A DNA stretch of 64,000 bases from Dulcicalothrix desertica PCC 7102 (GCF_003991905.1 NZ_RSCL01000013.1:102360-166359), one strand, 5' to 3'; shown: positions 9,524 to 18,723, numbered from the stretch's first letter. Notes: generated from the sequence alone by a model not told the origin. Numbers and translations are program-made.

Positions 9524-9580
9524 AGAATATGATCACAACTACCCTGGATGATCTAGTTAATCTATCATTGATCATGTTTT
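9524..9580. repeat. GATC-rich palindromic repeat, copy 2 of 3
   Basis: Same core and arms as the copies at 8736 and 10699 (TGATCTAGTTAATCTATCA core, TGATCATGTT right arm). It overlaps the 3' end of the fic gene: its right half, read on the minus strand, supplies the last codons (CAT GAT CAA) and the TGA stop. Confidence 0.9.
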
Positions 9581-10614
9581 TTCCAAATTGCATCTCGACC
9601 TGACTTGATGCAACGAATTTTGCCCAAGCGACGAAGTTCTGCCAGAGCGCGGTTTATGGTAGGACGACTAACACCGGGACACGCACGCTCAACATCTATA
9701 TATTGAAATTGATTTGGTAATCTCTCAACTACATCAAACACTACCTCGCGTTTTGCCCCTTTACTTGATGTCAACAAACCAACACGTTGCTCAAAATCTC
9801 GGTAAGCTCTTAAAATAACACCAAGAAAATATTCCCACCAAGGCAGTAAGCTGTGCTGTCCCTCATGCCAACCTAACGAAGACTGATATAAGGTGTCGTA
9901 ATAACTTTCCTTACTTCGCTCAATAATTTTTTCCAAGCTGATATAGCGACCGACTTCGTAACCTGCTTGATACAGTAATAGTAAAGTTAATAAACGAGCC
10001 ATGCGACCATTGCCGTCTCGAAACGGATGAATGCAAAGAAAATCTAAAACGTAGGTAGGAATTAAAAGTAACGGCTCAACTTGCTCTGCTTGCATTATAT
10101 AGTTGAAGCGTTCGTGTAACTGCGTCATGGCGCCAGGTGTCATAAAAGCAGTAACTGTTTCAAAACGTACAACTGTCGAACCATCTGGTCGAGTTTCTGT
10201 AATATTATTATTAGAAGATTTCCACTTACCACCACCACTTGGCAAAAACTGATATAAATCTCTGTGTAGCTGTAATACTAAGCTTGTATTAAAAGGCATA
10301 TGCTCGTAGCTAGCGTGGATAGTGTTGAGAACATCTCTATATCCAGCAATCTCTTGCTCAGAGCGGTTTTGCGGTGTCGTCTTTTGCGCGACTAATGCCT
10401 TAATACGTTGGAGGGGAGCTTCGACACCTTCAATACGGTTAGATGATTCGGTACTCTGAATAATCGCAGCTTGCTGTAATGTTTCCAAGACTTGCGGTGA
10501 TTGCTGGTTGAATAATTCCTGCTTACCTTTATACTCACCAATGAGGCGAATAGTTCGCAATATATTTTGAGTAATTGGTTGGCGCTCGATAAAGCCTGGT
10601 TCAAACGACTGCAT
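9565..10614 (-). CDS. Fic-domain protein with inhibitory helix and C-terminal winged helix
   Basis: A 349-residue Fic protein. The core motif HPFRDGNGR (residues 196-204) carries the catalytic His and the nucleotide-binding GNGR. An N-terminal SSNRIEG motif (57-63) fits the inhibitory helix whose Glu blocks the ATP site in self-inhibited (class II) Fic enzymes. The C-terminus (about 285-345) looks like a winged helix (PGVSRPTINRALAELRRLG). Fic enzymes usually transfer AMP to a hydroxyl on a target protein. It is a single gene flanked on both sides by copies of the GATC-rich repeat; copy 2 encodes its last residues and stop. Without a separate antitoxin gene, self-inhibition is the likely control. 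Confidence 0.9.
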   Translation of the reverse strand: MQSFEPGFIERQPITQNILRTIRLIGEYKGKQELFNQQSPQVLETLQQAAIIQSTESSNRIEGVEAPLQRIKALVAQKTTPQNRSEQEIAGYRDVLNTIHASYEHMPFNTSLVLQLHRDLYQFLPSGGGKWKSSNNNITETRPDGSTVVRFETVTAFMTPGAMTQLHERFNYIMQAEQVEPLLLIPTYVLDFLCIHPFRDGNGRMARLLTLLLLYQAGYEVGRYISLEKIIERSKESYYDTLYQSSLGWHEGQHSLLPWWEYFLGVILRAYRDFEQRVGLLTSSKGAKREVVFDVVERLPNQFQYIDVERACPGVSRPTINRALAELRRLGKIRCIKSGRDAIWKKHDQ

Positions 10615-10698
10615 GGGCAGTTCCTATAATTTTATTCCAATGAAGGATAGGCGCCTGAGATTATGGCTCGCGCGCGAAGTTAAACCTTATATTAACTC

Positions 10699-10756
10699 AA
10701 GAATGTGATCACAACACCCCTTGATGATCTAGTTAATCTATCAATGATCATGTTTA
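10699..10756. repeat. GATC-rich palindromic repeat, copy 3 of 3
   Basis: Third copy, about 85 bp upstream of the fic start codon, with arms GTGATCACAAC and TGATCATGTTT around the TGATCTAGTTAATCTATCA core. Copies 2 and 3 are in the same orientation and bracket fic. Confidence 0.9.
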
Positions 10757-10819
10757 TCAAGGGTACTTGTGATAAACTATATAATTTAATTCAAACTTTA
10801 ATCAAAAATGTATATAGAT

Positions 10820-11263
10820 TTATTCAAACAATTCATACCCTTCAACGAGCAAATGGAGATATACGAGCTGACCGGATAAATTATCTAAACGCTTTTCAAC
10901 TCGATTAAAACCTGCTTCTAGAGATTTTTGTACATTATCTAGAGCATTTTGAATTTGGTGTAGTTTGAAACCCATGTAGGCAAAACCAGCGATGCTCACA
11001 CCAATATTCAAAATACTGGCGCCAGCAGCAAGCTGAGTTAGGTTTAAAACAGAGGATAATTTATTCTGAATTTTTCCAAGCTTATCAATTGTGATGCCAT
11101 GACCAACCAAATCTGTAACTAAGTCGGCGCCGCCTAATATAGGATTAAGTGGTAGGGTCATCAATTTATTAGTCAAACCAGGAGTTTCGAGTAAATGACG
11201 TACAATTTTGCCTGTTGCAGCTTCTCTAATAACACCTCCAAATCGCTTTACTCTACAACTTTT
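10820..11263 (-). pseudogene. Remnant of a cyanobacterial hypothetical protein with helical tail
   Basis: From 11263 downward the frame reads RVKRFGGVIREAATGKIVRH, LLETPGLTNKL, NPILGGADLVTDLVGHGIT and on to an amphipathic tail (LHQIQNALDNVQKSLEAGF). Coding-like sequence runs upstream of any ATG, with only a TTG at 11176 available, and overlaps the end of the GTPase fragment by 16 bp. It therefore looks truncated at its N-terminus. It has a hydrophobic stretch (LTQLAAGASILNIGVSIAGF) and a heptad-like C-terminus. I recall longer cyanobacterial proteins with this opening but cannot name a function. A single deletion probably removed its start together with the 3' half of the GTPase gene. Confidence 0.55.
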
Positions 11264-11958
11264 TTAAGTTCTTCCAACAAACGTTTTCTGTGTTTGTCAT
11301 CCACCTGTAAATAATCTAAAGCTACGACACTGAAAGCTTTGTGAACTTTTTCCTGAATAACTTTTATATTGTCACGGTCTTGAATTGACTTTAAACCAGG
11401 TAAATCAATCAACTCAACTCCCACACCTTGTGGTAATCCCAATAAATTTTCGTCTGATACTGGTAAAAGTGGTATGTAGGCAGTTACCCGTGGCGCCATG
11501 CAGTCTCTTTTCTCACGGGTGTCATGATAAGGACGCATCACGCCATCGCGAATTTTTTCATAGAGAGCTTCGTCACCCAAATCTGACCAAACGCCTGTTT
11601 CCCAAGCAGAACCCTCTGTTTCTTCAATTATTAATTTACGCTCGTGAGCATGACGCAGTGTTAAAACTCCACCACTCATCTCACCTGCTTCTATAGGAGC
11701 AATTTTGCGACCAATTAAAGCATTGACGATAGTTGACTTACCAGAAGATGTTGTGCCAATCATGGCGATAGATAAACTTGGCGCCTGTAACCTATCCACA
11801 GTTTCTTGATGGCAAAGGCGAAAGGATTCCAGTTTCTCACCAAGTCCTGTGTCATCAAACACATCAGGGTAAGTGGTTGCTAAATTTTTAACAGCTTCGC
11901 CAAGCTCATTTAACTGATTGCGGGCATCACGCAAGATTGTCTCAATGTCTGTGGTCAT
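11248..11958 (-). pseudogene. Dynamin-like GTPase, truncated before the G4 motif
   Basis: 236 residues with G1 IGTTSSGKSTIVNAL (about residues 87-101) and G3 VELIDLPGLKS, so the start of a dynamin-family GTPase domain is clear. The frame stops at ALDYLQVDDKHRKRLLEELKKVVE, where relatives continue into G4 (N/T-x-x-D) and the helical assembly domain; bacterial dynamin-like proteins are typically 500 or more residues long. As it stands it probably cannot bind guanine nucleotide normally. The next gene's remnant begins at the same place, so I read this as a deletion scar near 11250-11265. Confidence 0.65.
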
Positions 11959-12095
11959 TTTATAGGTTTACAGGTAACTACACACGTAGGGCTAAAACAC
12001 CCACAGTTATATAGTTCCCAAAAATTTCTCAAAAATCACAGATACAATTTTTGTGACAACCTAATTCTCGTTGTACATGCTGAAAAGCATACGTA

Positions 12096-12177
12096 GTCTA
12101 CTTTAGTAGACTTAAGCTATTAGCCTTGGATTTGAATCCAAGGCGGGTATGTAGGACAGGCGAGACGCCTATCCTAC
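12096..12177. repeat. Three consecutive hairpins between the GTPase and HNH genes
   Basis: GTCTACT-TT-AGTAGAC (12096-12111), CCTTGGATT-TG-AATCCAAGG (12124-12143) and GTAGGACAGGCG-AGA-CGCCTATCCTAC (12151-12177, one mismatch). The last is 11 bp past the stop of the HNH-like gene and could end its transcript. The rest of the 11959-12187 gap shows no gene. Confidence 0.65.
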
Positions 12178-12187
12178 GGAATAATTT

Positions 12188-13156
12188 CTAATGGTAGCGG
12201 TAATCAAATACAGCTTTACAAAACTCTAAAAGCTCTGCTTCTTGAAAATCTAGCTTTGCATAATTTGCCATTACGCTAACAAACTGTACATTTCCTTCTA
12301 TATATCCTAATTTTGAATCAATTCTGTCTAAACTGGCGGTTTTTGGATTTAGTTGATGATTTTTCCATTGTGAAGTTGTTTCAAAGTTTTCTAATTCCCA
12401 TCCTGTGTAAGGACATCTACCTTCTTGCTTCTCCCATAAGTCTTTGAGATATTCAAGGGTAATGTTAAGCAGGCGCCCGTTTGCTTTTACTCTTGTTTTC
12501 GCTAATCTCAAGTGCTTACGATAAGGCGAAAATTCATCTCTACGTGTATTTACACATGTATTAATAGTATTCTTTTCTAATGTATGAGCAGTATTATTAC
12601 TAATAATTTTGTATTGATAAACATCATGGCAAAAATTAATTAAATCTTGCTCTGTAAAAACGTTTTTGGCAAAGTTCGCAATCACAGCAATAAATTGTAT
12701 ATTATCGGGCGTGTAACAAGACCTTGAATCAATTCTGTCAACACTTGCTCGATAAATTGTGCTAGGTGTAGTTTCACACTCAGTAGTTGAAGCTAAATTT
12801 ATTAAATTCCATCCGGTATAAGGACAAATACCGTTTTGTTGCTCCCATAAAGCTTTTAAATCTGCCAAAGTTACTAAACATTCGTGACTCCTTCGCTTTG
12901 CAGATTTTTTCATGATTTTGAGATGATACCGAAACGGTGAAAAATCATCGACTCGAATAATCTCTTTAAGGTGGGAAGTTTGACGAATTACTGGAACCTG
13001 AGAAGTCCCTAATCCTCTATACTTTGCATGGCAACTTAAACAACAAAAGTGAGGTCTTCCTAATTTTTTACTTCGCTTAAATTCACTCAAGCGTTTTGTG
13101 AACTCTTTGCCGCACTCCGAATTTTGACAATTTACAACTATAGTCGATTCACCCAT
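12188..13156 (-). CDS. Tandem HNH-like protein with N-terminal zinc ribbon
   Basis: About 322 residues. The N-terminus has a zinc-ribbon-like pattern (CQNSECGKEF ... FCCLSCHAKYRG). Two copies of the same ~110-residue module follow. Each has LADLKALWEQQNGICPYTGW or LEYLKDLWEKQEGRCPYTGW, then ASVDRIDSRSCYTPDNIQF or ASLDRIDSKLGYIEGNVQF, then a ...NFAK/NYAK end. The CPYTGW, DRIDS, N-(I/V)-QF, N-(F/Y)-AK order matches HNH-type nuclease folds, where DRID replaces the more usual D-H-I. It could be a homing or restriction-type nuclease; activity is inferred only. ATG 13156 is chosen over a GTG at 13171. A 14-bp perfect inverted repeat lies just upstream. Confidence 0.65.
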   Translation of the reverse strand: MGESTIVVNCQNSECGKEFTKRLSEFKRSKKLGRPHFCCLSCHAKYRGLGTSQVPVIRQTSHLKEIIRVDDFSPFRYHLKIMKKSAKRRSHECLVTLADLKALWEQQNGICPYTGWNLINLASTTECETTPSTIYRASVDRIDSRSCYTPDNIQFIAVIANFAKNVFTEQDLINFCHDVYQYKIISNNTAHTLEKNTINTCVNTRRDEFSPYRKHLRLAKTRVKANGRLLNITLEYLKDLWEKQEGRCPYTGWELENFETTSQWKNHQLNPKTASLDRIDSKLGYIEGNVQFVSVMANYAKLDFQEAELLEFCKAVFDYRYH

Positions 13157-13163
13157 AAAACTA

Positions 13164-13199
13164 AAGTCCACTGTATATCTAAAATTATACAGTGGACTT
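13164..13199. promoter_or_regulatory. Perfect 14-bp inverted repeat between the HNH gene and ssrA
   Basis: AAGTCCACTGTATA, an 8-nt loop, then TATACAGTGGACTT. It lies 8 bp upstream of the chosen HNH start codon and 15 bp past the 3' end of tmRNA (both minus strand). It could terminate ssrA or act as an operator for the HNH gene. There is no T-run after it. Confidence 0.6.
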
Positions 13200-13213
13200 A
13201 TTAGTTTTACTTA

Positions 13214-13595
13214 TGGATCTGGGCAGAATCGAACTGCCGTCCGAAATAGGTATTAACTTCCGCATCATTCACAGGTTTAGCCTTTCTTACCCTCAAGGCG
13301 GGAATCGTCTATTATCCCAGACGGTAGGATGCTCTGGTGATTTCTTTGCTAACTAGTCTACCAGAGGAAACTTGTTAGCGCATCCGTTGAGGGTTGTCTC
13401 TAGCTCTTAACGGAGTCAAACTAGAAACGCTCGGACCTGAAAGAGGCTTTTAGGCTGCTACTAGGGCATCCTTACGAGCAAATTTTACGATGTTGTTTGC
13501 ATCTATTGTTTTGAGCCTTTATTTACGAGAGACACTCCCTCTCGACCTGCATCAACGAACAGCTTTCGCTACCCCGTCGAAACCAGTACAGACCC
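13214..13595 (-). ncRNA. ssrA: tmRNA (ssrA)
   Basis: The minus strand starts GGGTCTGTACTGGTTTCGAC and ends with the T-arm-like TTCGATTCTGCC followed by CAGATCCA. The 5' GGGTCTG pairs with 3' CAGATCC to form the acceptor stem; the terminal CCA is not encoded. The resume/tag frame at 13500-13450 encodes ANNIVKFARKDALVAA then TAA, the cyanobacterial tag. The molecule is a single piece of 382 nt. It rescues ribosomes stalled on broken mRNAs and tags the product for proteolysis. Confidence 0.97.
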
Positions 13596-13719
13596 GTGTT
13601 GTTTAGATATTTTTATTGTAGTATAAGATTTCAAAAATTGCCAACAATTCTTAAGGCGCCTTAAACAATTCTTATATCTGGCGCCCTAGAAACATATTTT
13701 GTAGCAAAATTCCTAAAAA

Positions 13720-13872
13720 TGTCATGCTGAACGCAGTGAAGCATCTCTTTATCTATGAAGACTTTGCGAGATTCTTCGCTTCGCTCAGAATGACACATAC
13801 ATTAGATTCTTCGCTACGTGACTAATGACACTATCGAGACTTTGCGAGATTCTTCGCTACGTGACTAATGAC
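13720..13872. repeat. Dispersed repeat region with direct copies of TTCGCTACGTGACTAATGAC
   Basis: The gap between ssrA and atpG contains GTCATGCTGAACGCAGTGAA and CTTTGCGAGATTCTTCGCT, then two direct copies of GATTCTTCGCTACGTGACTAATGAC-type sequence. A related GTCATGCTGAGGAACG motif recurs near 58518. No gene is seen in 13611-13882. Confidence 0.6.
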
Positions 13873-13882
13873 AAAATGTACA

Positions 13883-14830
13883 TTAATTTAAAGCTTCGGC
13901 GCCACCAACCACCTCAAGAATTTCTTGGGTAATAGCAGCTTGACGAGCTTTGTTGTATCCTAATGTCAACGAACCAATAAGTTCAGCAGCGTTCTCACTT
14001 GCGTTACTCATAGCAGTCATCCGTGCTGCAAGTTCGCTTGCTGCGGATTCTTGGAGCGCGCGTAATAATTGGTTGCTTAAGTACAAAGGCAACAAGGAAT
14101 CCAAAATTTGTACTGGGTCTTGCTCGAACAACATGTCACGAGGGAAAGCACGCACTTCGGTTGTTACTTTTTCGCGGGTTACTTCAAATTGACCACCACG
14201 AGTTGTTAAGCGGAAAATTTCATCGTCTGCTGCTTCTAAACCTTGAGGGTCAAGAGGTAGCAATGTTTGTACAACTGGACGTGAACTTACCAATGAAACA
14301 AACTTTGTGTAAACTAACTCAATTCTGTCTACGCTTTGAGACAAGAACAAAGAAAGTAGTTCGTCAGCAATATTAGTAGCTTCAGTCGCAGTAGGAATTT
14401 GCTCTAAACCCATGAAGGTCGCAGTAATTGGATATTCGCGACGTTGGAAGTATTGTGATGCTTTACGTCCAACGATAACAAATTTATAATCTAACCCTTC
14501 TGCTTTAAGTTCTTTAGCACGAATTTCTGCACGCTTGATGACGCTGGAGTTATAACCACCGCACAAACCACGGTCTCCAGAAATTACTAATACACCAACG
14601 GTTTTAACTTGGCGTTTTTTGAGCAGTGGTAAATCTGCATCTTCAAACCGCAAGCGAGTTTGTAAACCGTAAAGTACTTGTGCTAATCTGTCGGCAAATG
14701 GACGTGTGGAAAGAACTTGCTCTTGCGCGCGTCGTACACGTGCAGCAGCAACAAGTCGCATCGCTTCGGTAATCTTCTTGGTATTTTTAACCGATTGAAT
14801 TCGGTCGCGTATCGCTTTTAAATTAGCCAT
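13883..14830 (-). CDS. atpG: ATP synthase F1 subunit gamma
   Basis: 315 residues starting [20 protein letters not shown], the conserved N-terminal helix of the rotary shaft, and ending with the matching C-terminal helix ([20 protein letters not shown]). [15 protein letters not shown] is the family core motif. The extra segment around residues 195-230 is expected for the photosynthetic gamma subunit of cyanobacteria. It forms the central stalk that couples proton flow to catalysis at the thylakoid and plasma membranes. It is last in the minus-strand atp cluster, 109 bp after atpA; the gap holds a heptamer-repeat hairpin. In older cyanobacterial nomenclature this gene is atpC. Confidence 0.97.
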   Translation of the reverse strand: MANLKAIRDRIQSVKNTKKITEAMRLVAAARVRRAQEQVLSTRPFADRLAQVLYGLQTRLRFEDADLPLLKKRQVKTVGVLVISGDRGLCGGYNSSVIKRAEIRAKELKAEGLDYKFVIVGRKASQYFQRREYPITATFMGLEQIPTATEATNIADELLSLFLSQSVDRIELVYTKFVSLVSSRPVVQTLLPLDPQGLEAADDEIFRLTTRGGQFEVTREKVTTEVRAFPRDMLFEQDPVQILDSLLPLYLSNQLLRALQESAASELAARMTAMSNASENAAELIGSLTLGYNKARQAAITQEILEVVGGAEALN

Positions 14831-14871
14831 ATTCTTAAACTCCTAAGTGCTTGTAGAGTGCGCTCGTTGAA

Positions 14872-14934
14872 AGTGCTTAGTGCTGAGTTTTATGCATTTT
14901 TCTACTCAGCACTCAGCACTCAGCACTCAACACT
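14872..14934. repeat. Heptamer tandem repeats forming a hairpin (atpA-atpG gap)
   Basis: AGTGCTTAGTGCTGAGT faces three tandem CAGCACT units (ACTCAGCACTCAGCACT...). The two halves are inverted, so the gap can fold into a long hairpin. The same AGTGCTG/CAGCACT heptamer occurs at 16492 and 28331. Confidence 0.8.
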
Positions 14935-14939
14935 ATTTT

Positions 14940-16454
14940 CTATGCTGCGAAGGTCTTCTTGTACTCAGTAATACCTTCTTTGAGTGCTGCTTCTTCTGCG
15001 TCACCCATTACCTTAGAAGTTTGTACTGCTTGAGCGTATGCTGGTTTGCTGTTCTTTAAGTATTCGCGCAAACCTTTTGTGAAGGCGCCTACTTTTTCAA
15101 CTGGGATATCGTCTAAGTAGCCGTTAATACCAGCGTAAAGAATAGCTACTTGCTCAGATACGGACAATGGCGAGTTTTGTGGCTGTTTGAGAAGTTCGCG
15201 TAAGCGTACACCACGTGCCAATTGGTCTTGGGTAGTTTTATCTAAGTCGGATGCAAATTGTGCAAACGCTTGTAAGTCGTCGAACTGTGCTAGTTCAAGT
15301 TTAATTTTACCTGCGACTTTCTTCATCGCTTTGGTTTGTGCTGCTGAACCTACCCGTGATACTGAAATACCTGGGTTTACAGCGGGACGAACACCAGCGT
15401 TAAATAAGTCAGACGATAAGAAAATTTGACCGTCGGTAATCGAAATTACGTTGGTAGGAATATATGCGGATACGTCACCTGCTTGAGTTTCAATGATAGG
15501 TAACGCTGTCATGCTACCTTTACCAAGCTCATCGCTGAGTTTCGCAGCGCGCTCTAATAAACGGGAGTGAATGTAAAATACGTCACCAGGATATGCTTCA
15601 CGACCGGGTGGACGACGGAGCAACAACGACATTTGACGGTATGCAGCAGCTTGCTTCGACAAATCGTCATAAATAATTAGAGTAGCTTTGCCTTGGTACA
15701 TAAAGTACTCAGCAATTGCTGCTCCTGTGTATGGCGCCAAAAATTGTAGTGGTGCTGCTTCGGATGCGCTAGCAGCAACAATAATAGTATAGTCAAGGGC
15801 GCCTCTTTCTTGTAATGTTTGAACAACGTTAGCTACGGTCGAAGCTTTTTGACCGATGGCAACGTATACACAAATTACATCTTCGCCTTTTTGGTTCAGG
15901 ATGGTGTCAATAGCAACAGCTGTTTTACCAGTTTGACGGTCACCAATAATTAACTCGCGCTGCCCACGACCGATGGGAATCATCGAGTCAATAGCGGTAA
16001 TACCTGTTTGCATTGGTTCGTGTACCGAACGACGTGCAATAATACCAGGCGCCATCGATTCAATCAAGCGACTTTCAGTTGACTTGATTTCACCTTTACC
16101 GTCGATAGGATTACCCAATGCGTCAACTACACGTCCAACAATCGCATCACCTACTGGTACTTGAGCGATACGACCTGTAGCGGTAACGGTACTTCCTTCT
16201 TGGATGTTGCGACCTTCACCCATTAATACCGCACCAACGTTGTCTTCTTCTAAGTTGAGCGCAAGACCGATTGTACCGTCTTCAAACTCAAGCAACTCAC
16301 CAGCCATTGCTTTTTCCAAACCGTACACGCGGGCAACACCGTCACCTATTTGAAGTACGGTTCCAACGTTAGCAACTTTGACTTCTTTGTCGTATTGCTC
16401 GATTTGCTGCTGAATAATGCTGCTAATTTCGTCAGGCTTAATTGAAATACTCAT
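14940..16454 (-). CDS. atpA: ATP synthase F1 subunit alpha
   Basis: 504 residues, the usual length. The P-loop [15 protein letters not shown] (about residues 170-184) and the signature [17 protein letters not shown] are intact. It forms the catalytic hexamer with beta, which is not in this window (cyanobacteria normally keep atpB-beta and epsilon in a separate operon). It is translated between atpH and atpG on the minus strand. The 100-bp gap to atpH is filled with short tandem repeats, unusual inside an essential operon. Confidence 0.98.
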   Translation of the reverse strand: MSISIKPDEISSIIQQQIEQYDKEVKVANVGTVLQIGDGVARVYGLEKAMAGELLEFEDGTIGLALNLEEDNVGAVLMGEGRNIQEGSTVTATGRIAQVPVGDAIVGRVVDALGNPIDGKGEIKSTESRLIESMAPGIIARRSVHEPMQTGITAIDSMIPIGRGQRELIIGDRQTGKTAVAIDTILNQKGEDVICVYVAIGQKASTVANVVQTLQERGALDYTIIVAASASEAAPLQFLAPYTGAAIAEYFMYQGKATLIIYDDLSKQAAAYRQMSLLLRRPPGREAYPGDVFYIHSRLLERAAKLSDELGKGSMTALPIIETQAGDVSAYIPTNVISITDGQIFLSSDLFNAGVRPAVNPGISVSRVGSAAQTKAMKKVAGKIKLELAQFDDLQAFAQFASDLDKTTQDQLARGVRLRELLKQPQNSPLSVSEQVAILYAGINGYLDDIPVEKVGAFTKGLREYLKNSKPAYAQAVQTSKVMGDAEEAALKEGITEYKKTFAA

Positions 16455-16491
16455 GTTTCTATAGCTTTGAAAAGAGACAACTGAAAAAGTT

Positions 16492-16560
16492 ATGAGTGCT
16501 GAGTTATGAGTGCTGAGTAATAACTCCTAACTCCTAACTCCTAACTCCTAACTTCTAACT
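16492..16560. repeat. Short tandem heptamer repeats (atpH-atpA gap)
   Basis: GAGTGCTGAGTTATGAGTGC, then about five tandem copies of the heptamer ACTCCTA (plus strand). The array runs into the stop codon of atpH (TAG, 16557-16555). Such short tandemly repeated sequences are a known feature of heterocystous cyanobacteria. Confidence 0.85.
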
Positions 16561-17106
16561 ACCTAAACTTAAAGACAGGCGCCGTAATTGACCGCGTAAA
16601 GAAGCATCAATTACCTGCGAACCAACTTTGATGATGACACCACCAATCAAATCGCTGTTTACTTTTTTCTCAAGCTCCACAGAACGCGCGTTAGTCATCG
16701 CAACGACTTTTTCGATTACTGCTTGCTCTTGCGCTTCACTTAAAGGAATTGCAGAAGTTACTTCAGCTAAAACCGTCTGATTTAATTCGCGTAGCAGTGA
16801 TAAATACTGCCTCATGATTGGTTCAAGGAAAGAAATTCGCTTTCTATCAACCAATAGCATCAAAAAATTCCTCATGAAGGCGTTCGTATCGTCACTCAAT
16901 AGACGATTAACAAGAGACTTCTTTGTATCAATTTGAATGAAAGGGTTGTCAAAAAAGTTACGAAGGTCTTCGCTTCCAGAAAGTAAACCGACTATTGACC
17001 GTGCGTCATCACCAAACGCTTCGGTCAGGTTATTAGATTGCGCTACAGACATTAATGCCTGTGCATAAGGAGCAGCTATTTCTTCAGTAGCAACAGTACT
17101 TTTCAT
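16555..17106 (-). CDS. atpH: ATP synthase F1 subunit delta
   Basis: 183 residues beginning MKSTVATEEIAAPYAQALMS, the conserved delta/OSCP N-terminal domain. The C-terminal GGVIIKVGSQVIDASLRGQL motif is typical. It links the peripheral stalk (b and b') to the top of the alpha/beta hexamer. Its ATG follows the atpF stop codon directly (TAG-ATG), so translation is probably coupled. The stop codon touches the heptamer repeat array. Confidence 0.96.
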   Translation of the reverse strand: MKSTVATEEIAAPYAQALMSVAQSNNLTEAFGDDARSIVGLLSGSEDLRNFFDNPFIQIDTKKSLVNRLLSDDTNAFMRNFLMLLVDRKRISFLEPIMRQYLSLLRELNQTVLAEVTSAIPLSEAQEQAVIEKVVAMTNARSVELEKKVNSDLIGGVIIKVGSQVIDASLRGQLRRLSLSLGS

Positions 17107-17658
17107 CTAACTTACCTCCAATAGCGCAATGCTGCGGTCGATTAATGCGTGCTGTGTATCTTCAGCAATTCCAGATTTTAGCTGTGACTCAGCTTTTTGA
17201 AGAGCCAGCGCAACAACTCTTGAGCGTAGTTGTGCAATTGCTTTATCTTGTTCGCTCGTCAAATCAGCAGCAGCAGCATCTTTAAGACGTTGCACATCGA
17301 CTTGGGCACGTGCCAAAATAGCTTCTTTAGCTTTTTGAGCATTTTCGCTAGCAAAAGAACGGATTCGCTCCGCTTCTTGCTGTGCTTGAGTTAAATTCTT
17401 TTGCGCTTCTGATAATGCTTTCTCAGCTTCTTTGGCACGTCCTTCTGCTTCTTTTATTTCGATTTCAATACTAGTGCGACGCGCGCTCAAAGTATCAGTA
17501 AGAAACTTACGTCCAAATACAACTAGTACGCCAACCAGAATTGCCAGGTTAATTATATTGGTTTCTAAAATGTCTAGGTTTAGACCGAAACCACCTTCTT
17601 CGGCGTGACCGGCAACCGCCTCTGTCGCCAATAATATTAAGGTGCCCATTATACCCAT
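17107..17658 (-). CDS. atpF: ATP synthase F0 subunit b
   Basis: 183 residues with a short N-terminal segment, one membrane helix ([20 protein letters not shown], about residues 33-52), then a long charged helix rich in Ala, Glu, Gln and Lys that forms the peripheral stalk. Two in-frame ATGs (17658 and 17649) are possible; by comparison with relatives [10 protein letters not shown] (17649) may be the real start. Abuts atpH. It pairs with b' as a heterodimer, the photosynthetic arrangement. Confidence 0.95.
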   Translation of the reverse strand: MGIMGTLILLATEAVAGHAEEGGFGLNLDILETNIINLAILVGVLVVFGRKFLTDTLSARRTSIEIEIKEAEGRAKEAEKALSEAQKNLTQAQQEAERIRSFASENAQKAKEAILARAQVDVQRLKDAAAADLTSEQDKAIAQLRSRVVALALQKAESQLKSGIAEDTQHALIDRSIALLEVS

Positions 17659-17828
17659 CTACAACTGCGTACTTAACTGCTAATACGTTGATTTCTCCCC
17701 AATATATAAAGAAGGAGAAAATTGCTAATCACACCTTATATTTCTACATATAAGGAAGGCAATGCTTACGCCCTTGTTTGCTTGGGCTTTTGAGACTGAT
17801 AGGGCGATGAGAAAATATATCGCTTTGT

Positions 17829-18254
17829 CTAAACAGTTTGTCCCAATAATTTATCTAGAATTTGCTGACTTAAAGAGTCTACTCGTTGTTCTAAAGAACG
17901 CATCGCTGACTCTTTTTGACTTTCAATTTCGCGTGATGCTTCTTCACGCTGCTTTTGAACTTCTTGTTGAGCTTCTGCAATACTCTTAGAATAAATTGAT
18001 TGAGCATCTGCTTCCGCCTGATTTATTGCAGCTTGTGCTTGCTTACGTGCTTCTGCAAGTTGCAGTTCGTAATCTTTCGCTATTCGCTCGGCTTTATCCA
18101 AACGCTCGCGAGCATCAACCTTGTTGGTTCTAATGTAGTTATCGCGGTCATCTAGTGCCTTTGTTAAAGGCTTATAGAAGATCGAGTTTAGTAAAGCCGC
18201 CAAAAGCAGGAATTGTAATGCCATTAAAGGCAGGGTTGCATCAAAATCAAACAT
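17829..18254 (-). CDS. atpF2: ATP synthase F0 subunit b'
   Basis: 141 residues from [20 protein letters not shown], which opens with the single membrane helix and continues as a coiled stalk ([20 protein letters not shown]). I chose ATG 18254; a longer frame would start at a TTG ten codons upstream, which relatives do not have. It is the diverged second b subunit found in photosynthetic bacteria, between atpE and atpF. The 170-bp gap downstream has a short AAGAAGGAGAAA stretch but no gene. Confidence 0.95.
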   Translation of the reverse strand: MFDFDATLPLMALQFLLLAALLNSIFYKPLTKALDDRDNYIRTNKVDARERLDKAERIAKDYELQLAEARKQAQAAINQAEADAQSIYSKSIAEAQQEVQKQREEASREIESQKESAMRSLEQRVDSLSQQILDKLLGQTV

Positions 18255-18322
18255 TTCTTGCCTCGTCCGCGCACTATACGGCAATTTTTATTGATAAAAT
18301 CCAAAATTTGGGGGCGTATTAC

Positions 18323-18368
18323 TGTAGAGACGGTGATAGTTATTAACTATACATACAGCGTCTCTACA
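18323..18368. repeat. Hairpin of the GTAGAGACG family inside the atp operon
   Basis: TGTAGAGACG (18323-18332) and CGTCTCTACA (18359-18368) form perfect 10-bp arms around an AT-rich loop, in the gap between atpE and atpF2. The arms match the palindromes at 8695, 47014 and 47207. Confidence 0.75.
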
Positions 18369-18381
18369 TTAAAAATTTGTA

Positions 18382-18678
<297 letters not shown>

Positions 18679-18723
18679 TTATCCAATCTCAAATTACATC
18701 AAATGATGTTCTTTGGACGCTCT

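Noticed and set aside
10705-10908. 67-codon plus-strand frame upstream of fic
   Set aside because: It begins inside GATC-rich repeat copy 3 and ends antisense to the helical remnant gene.
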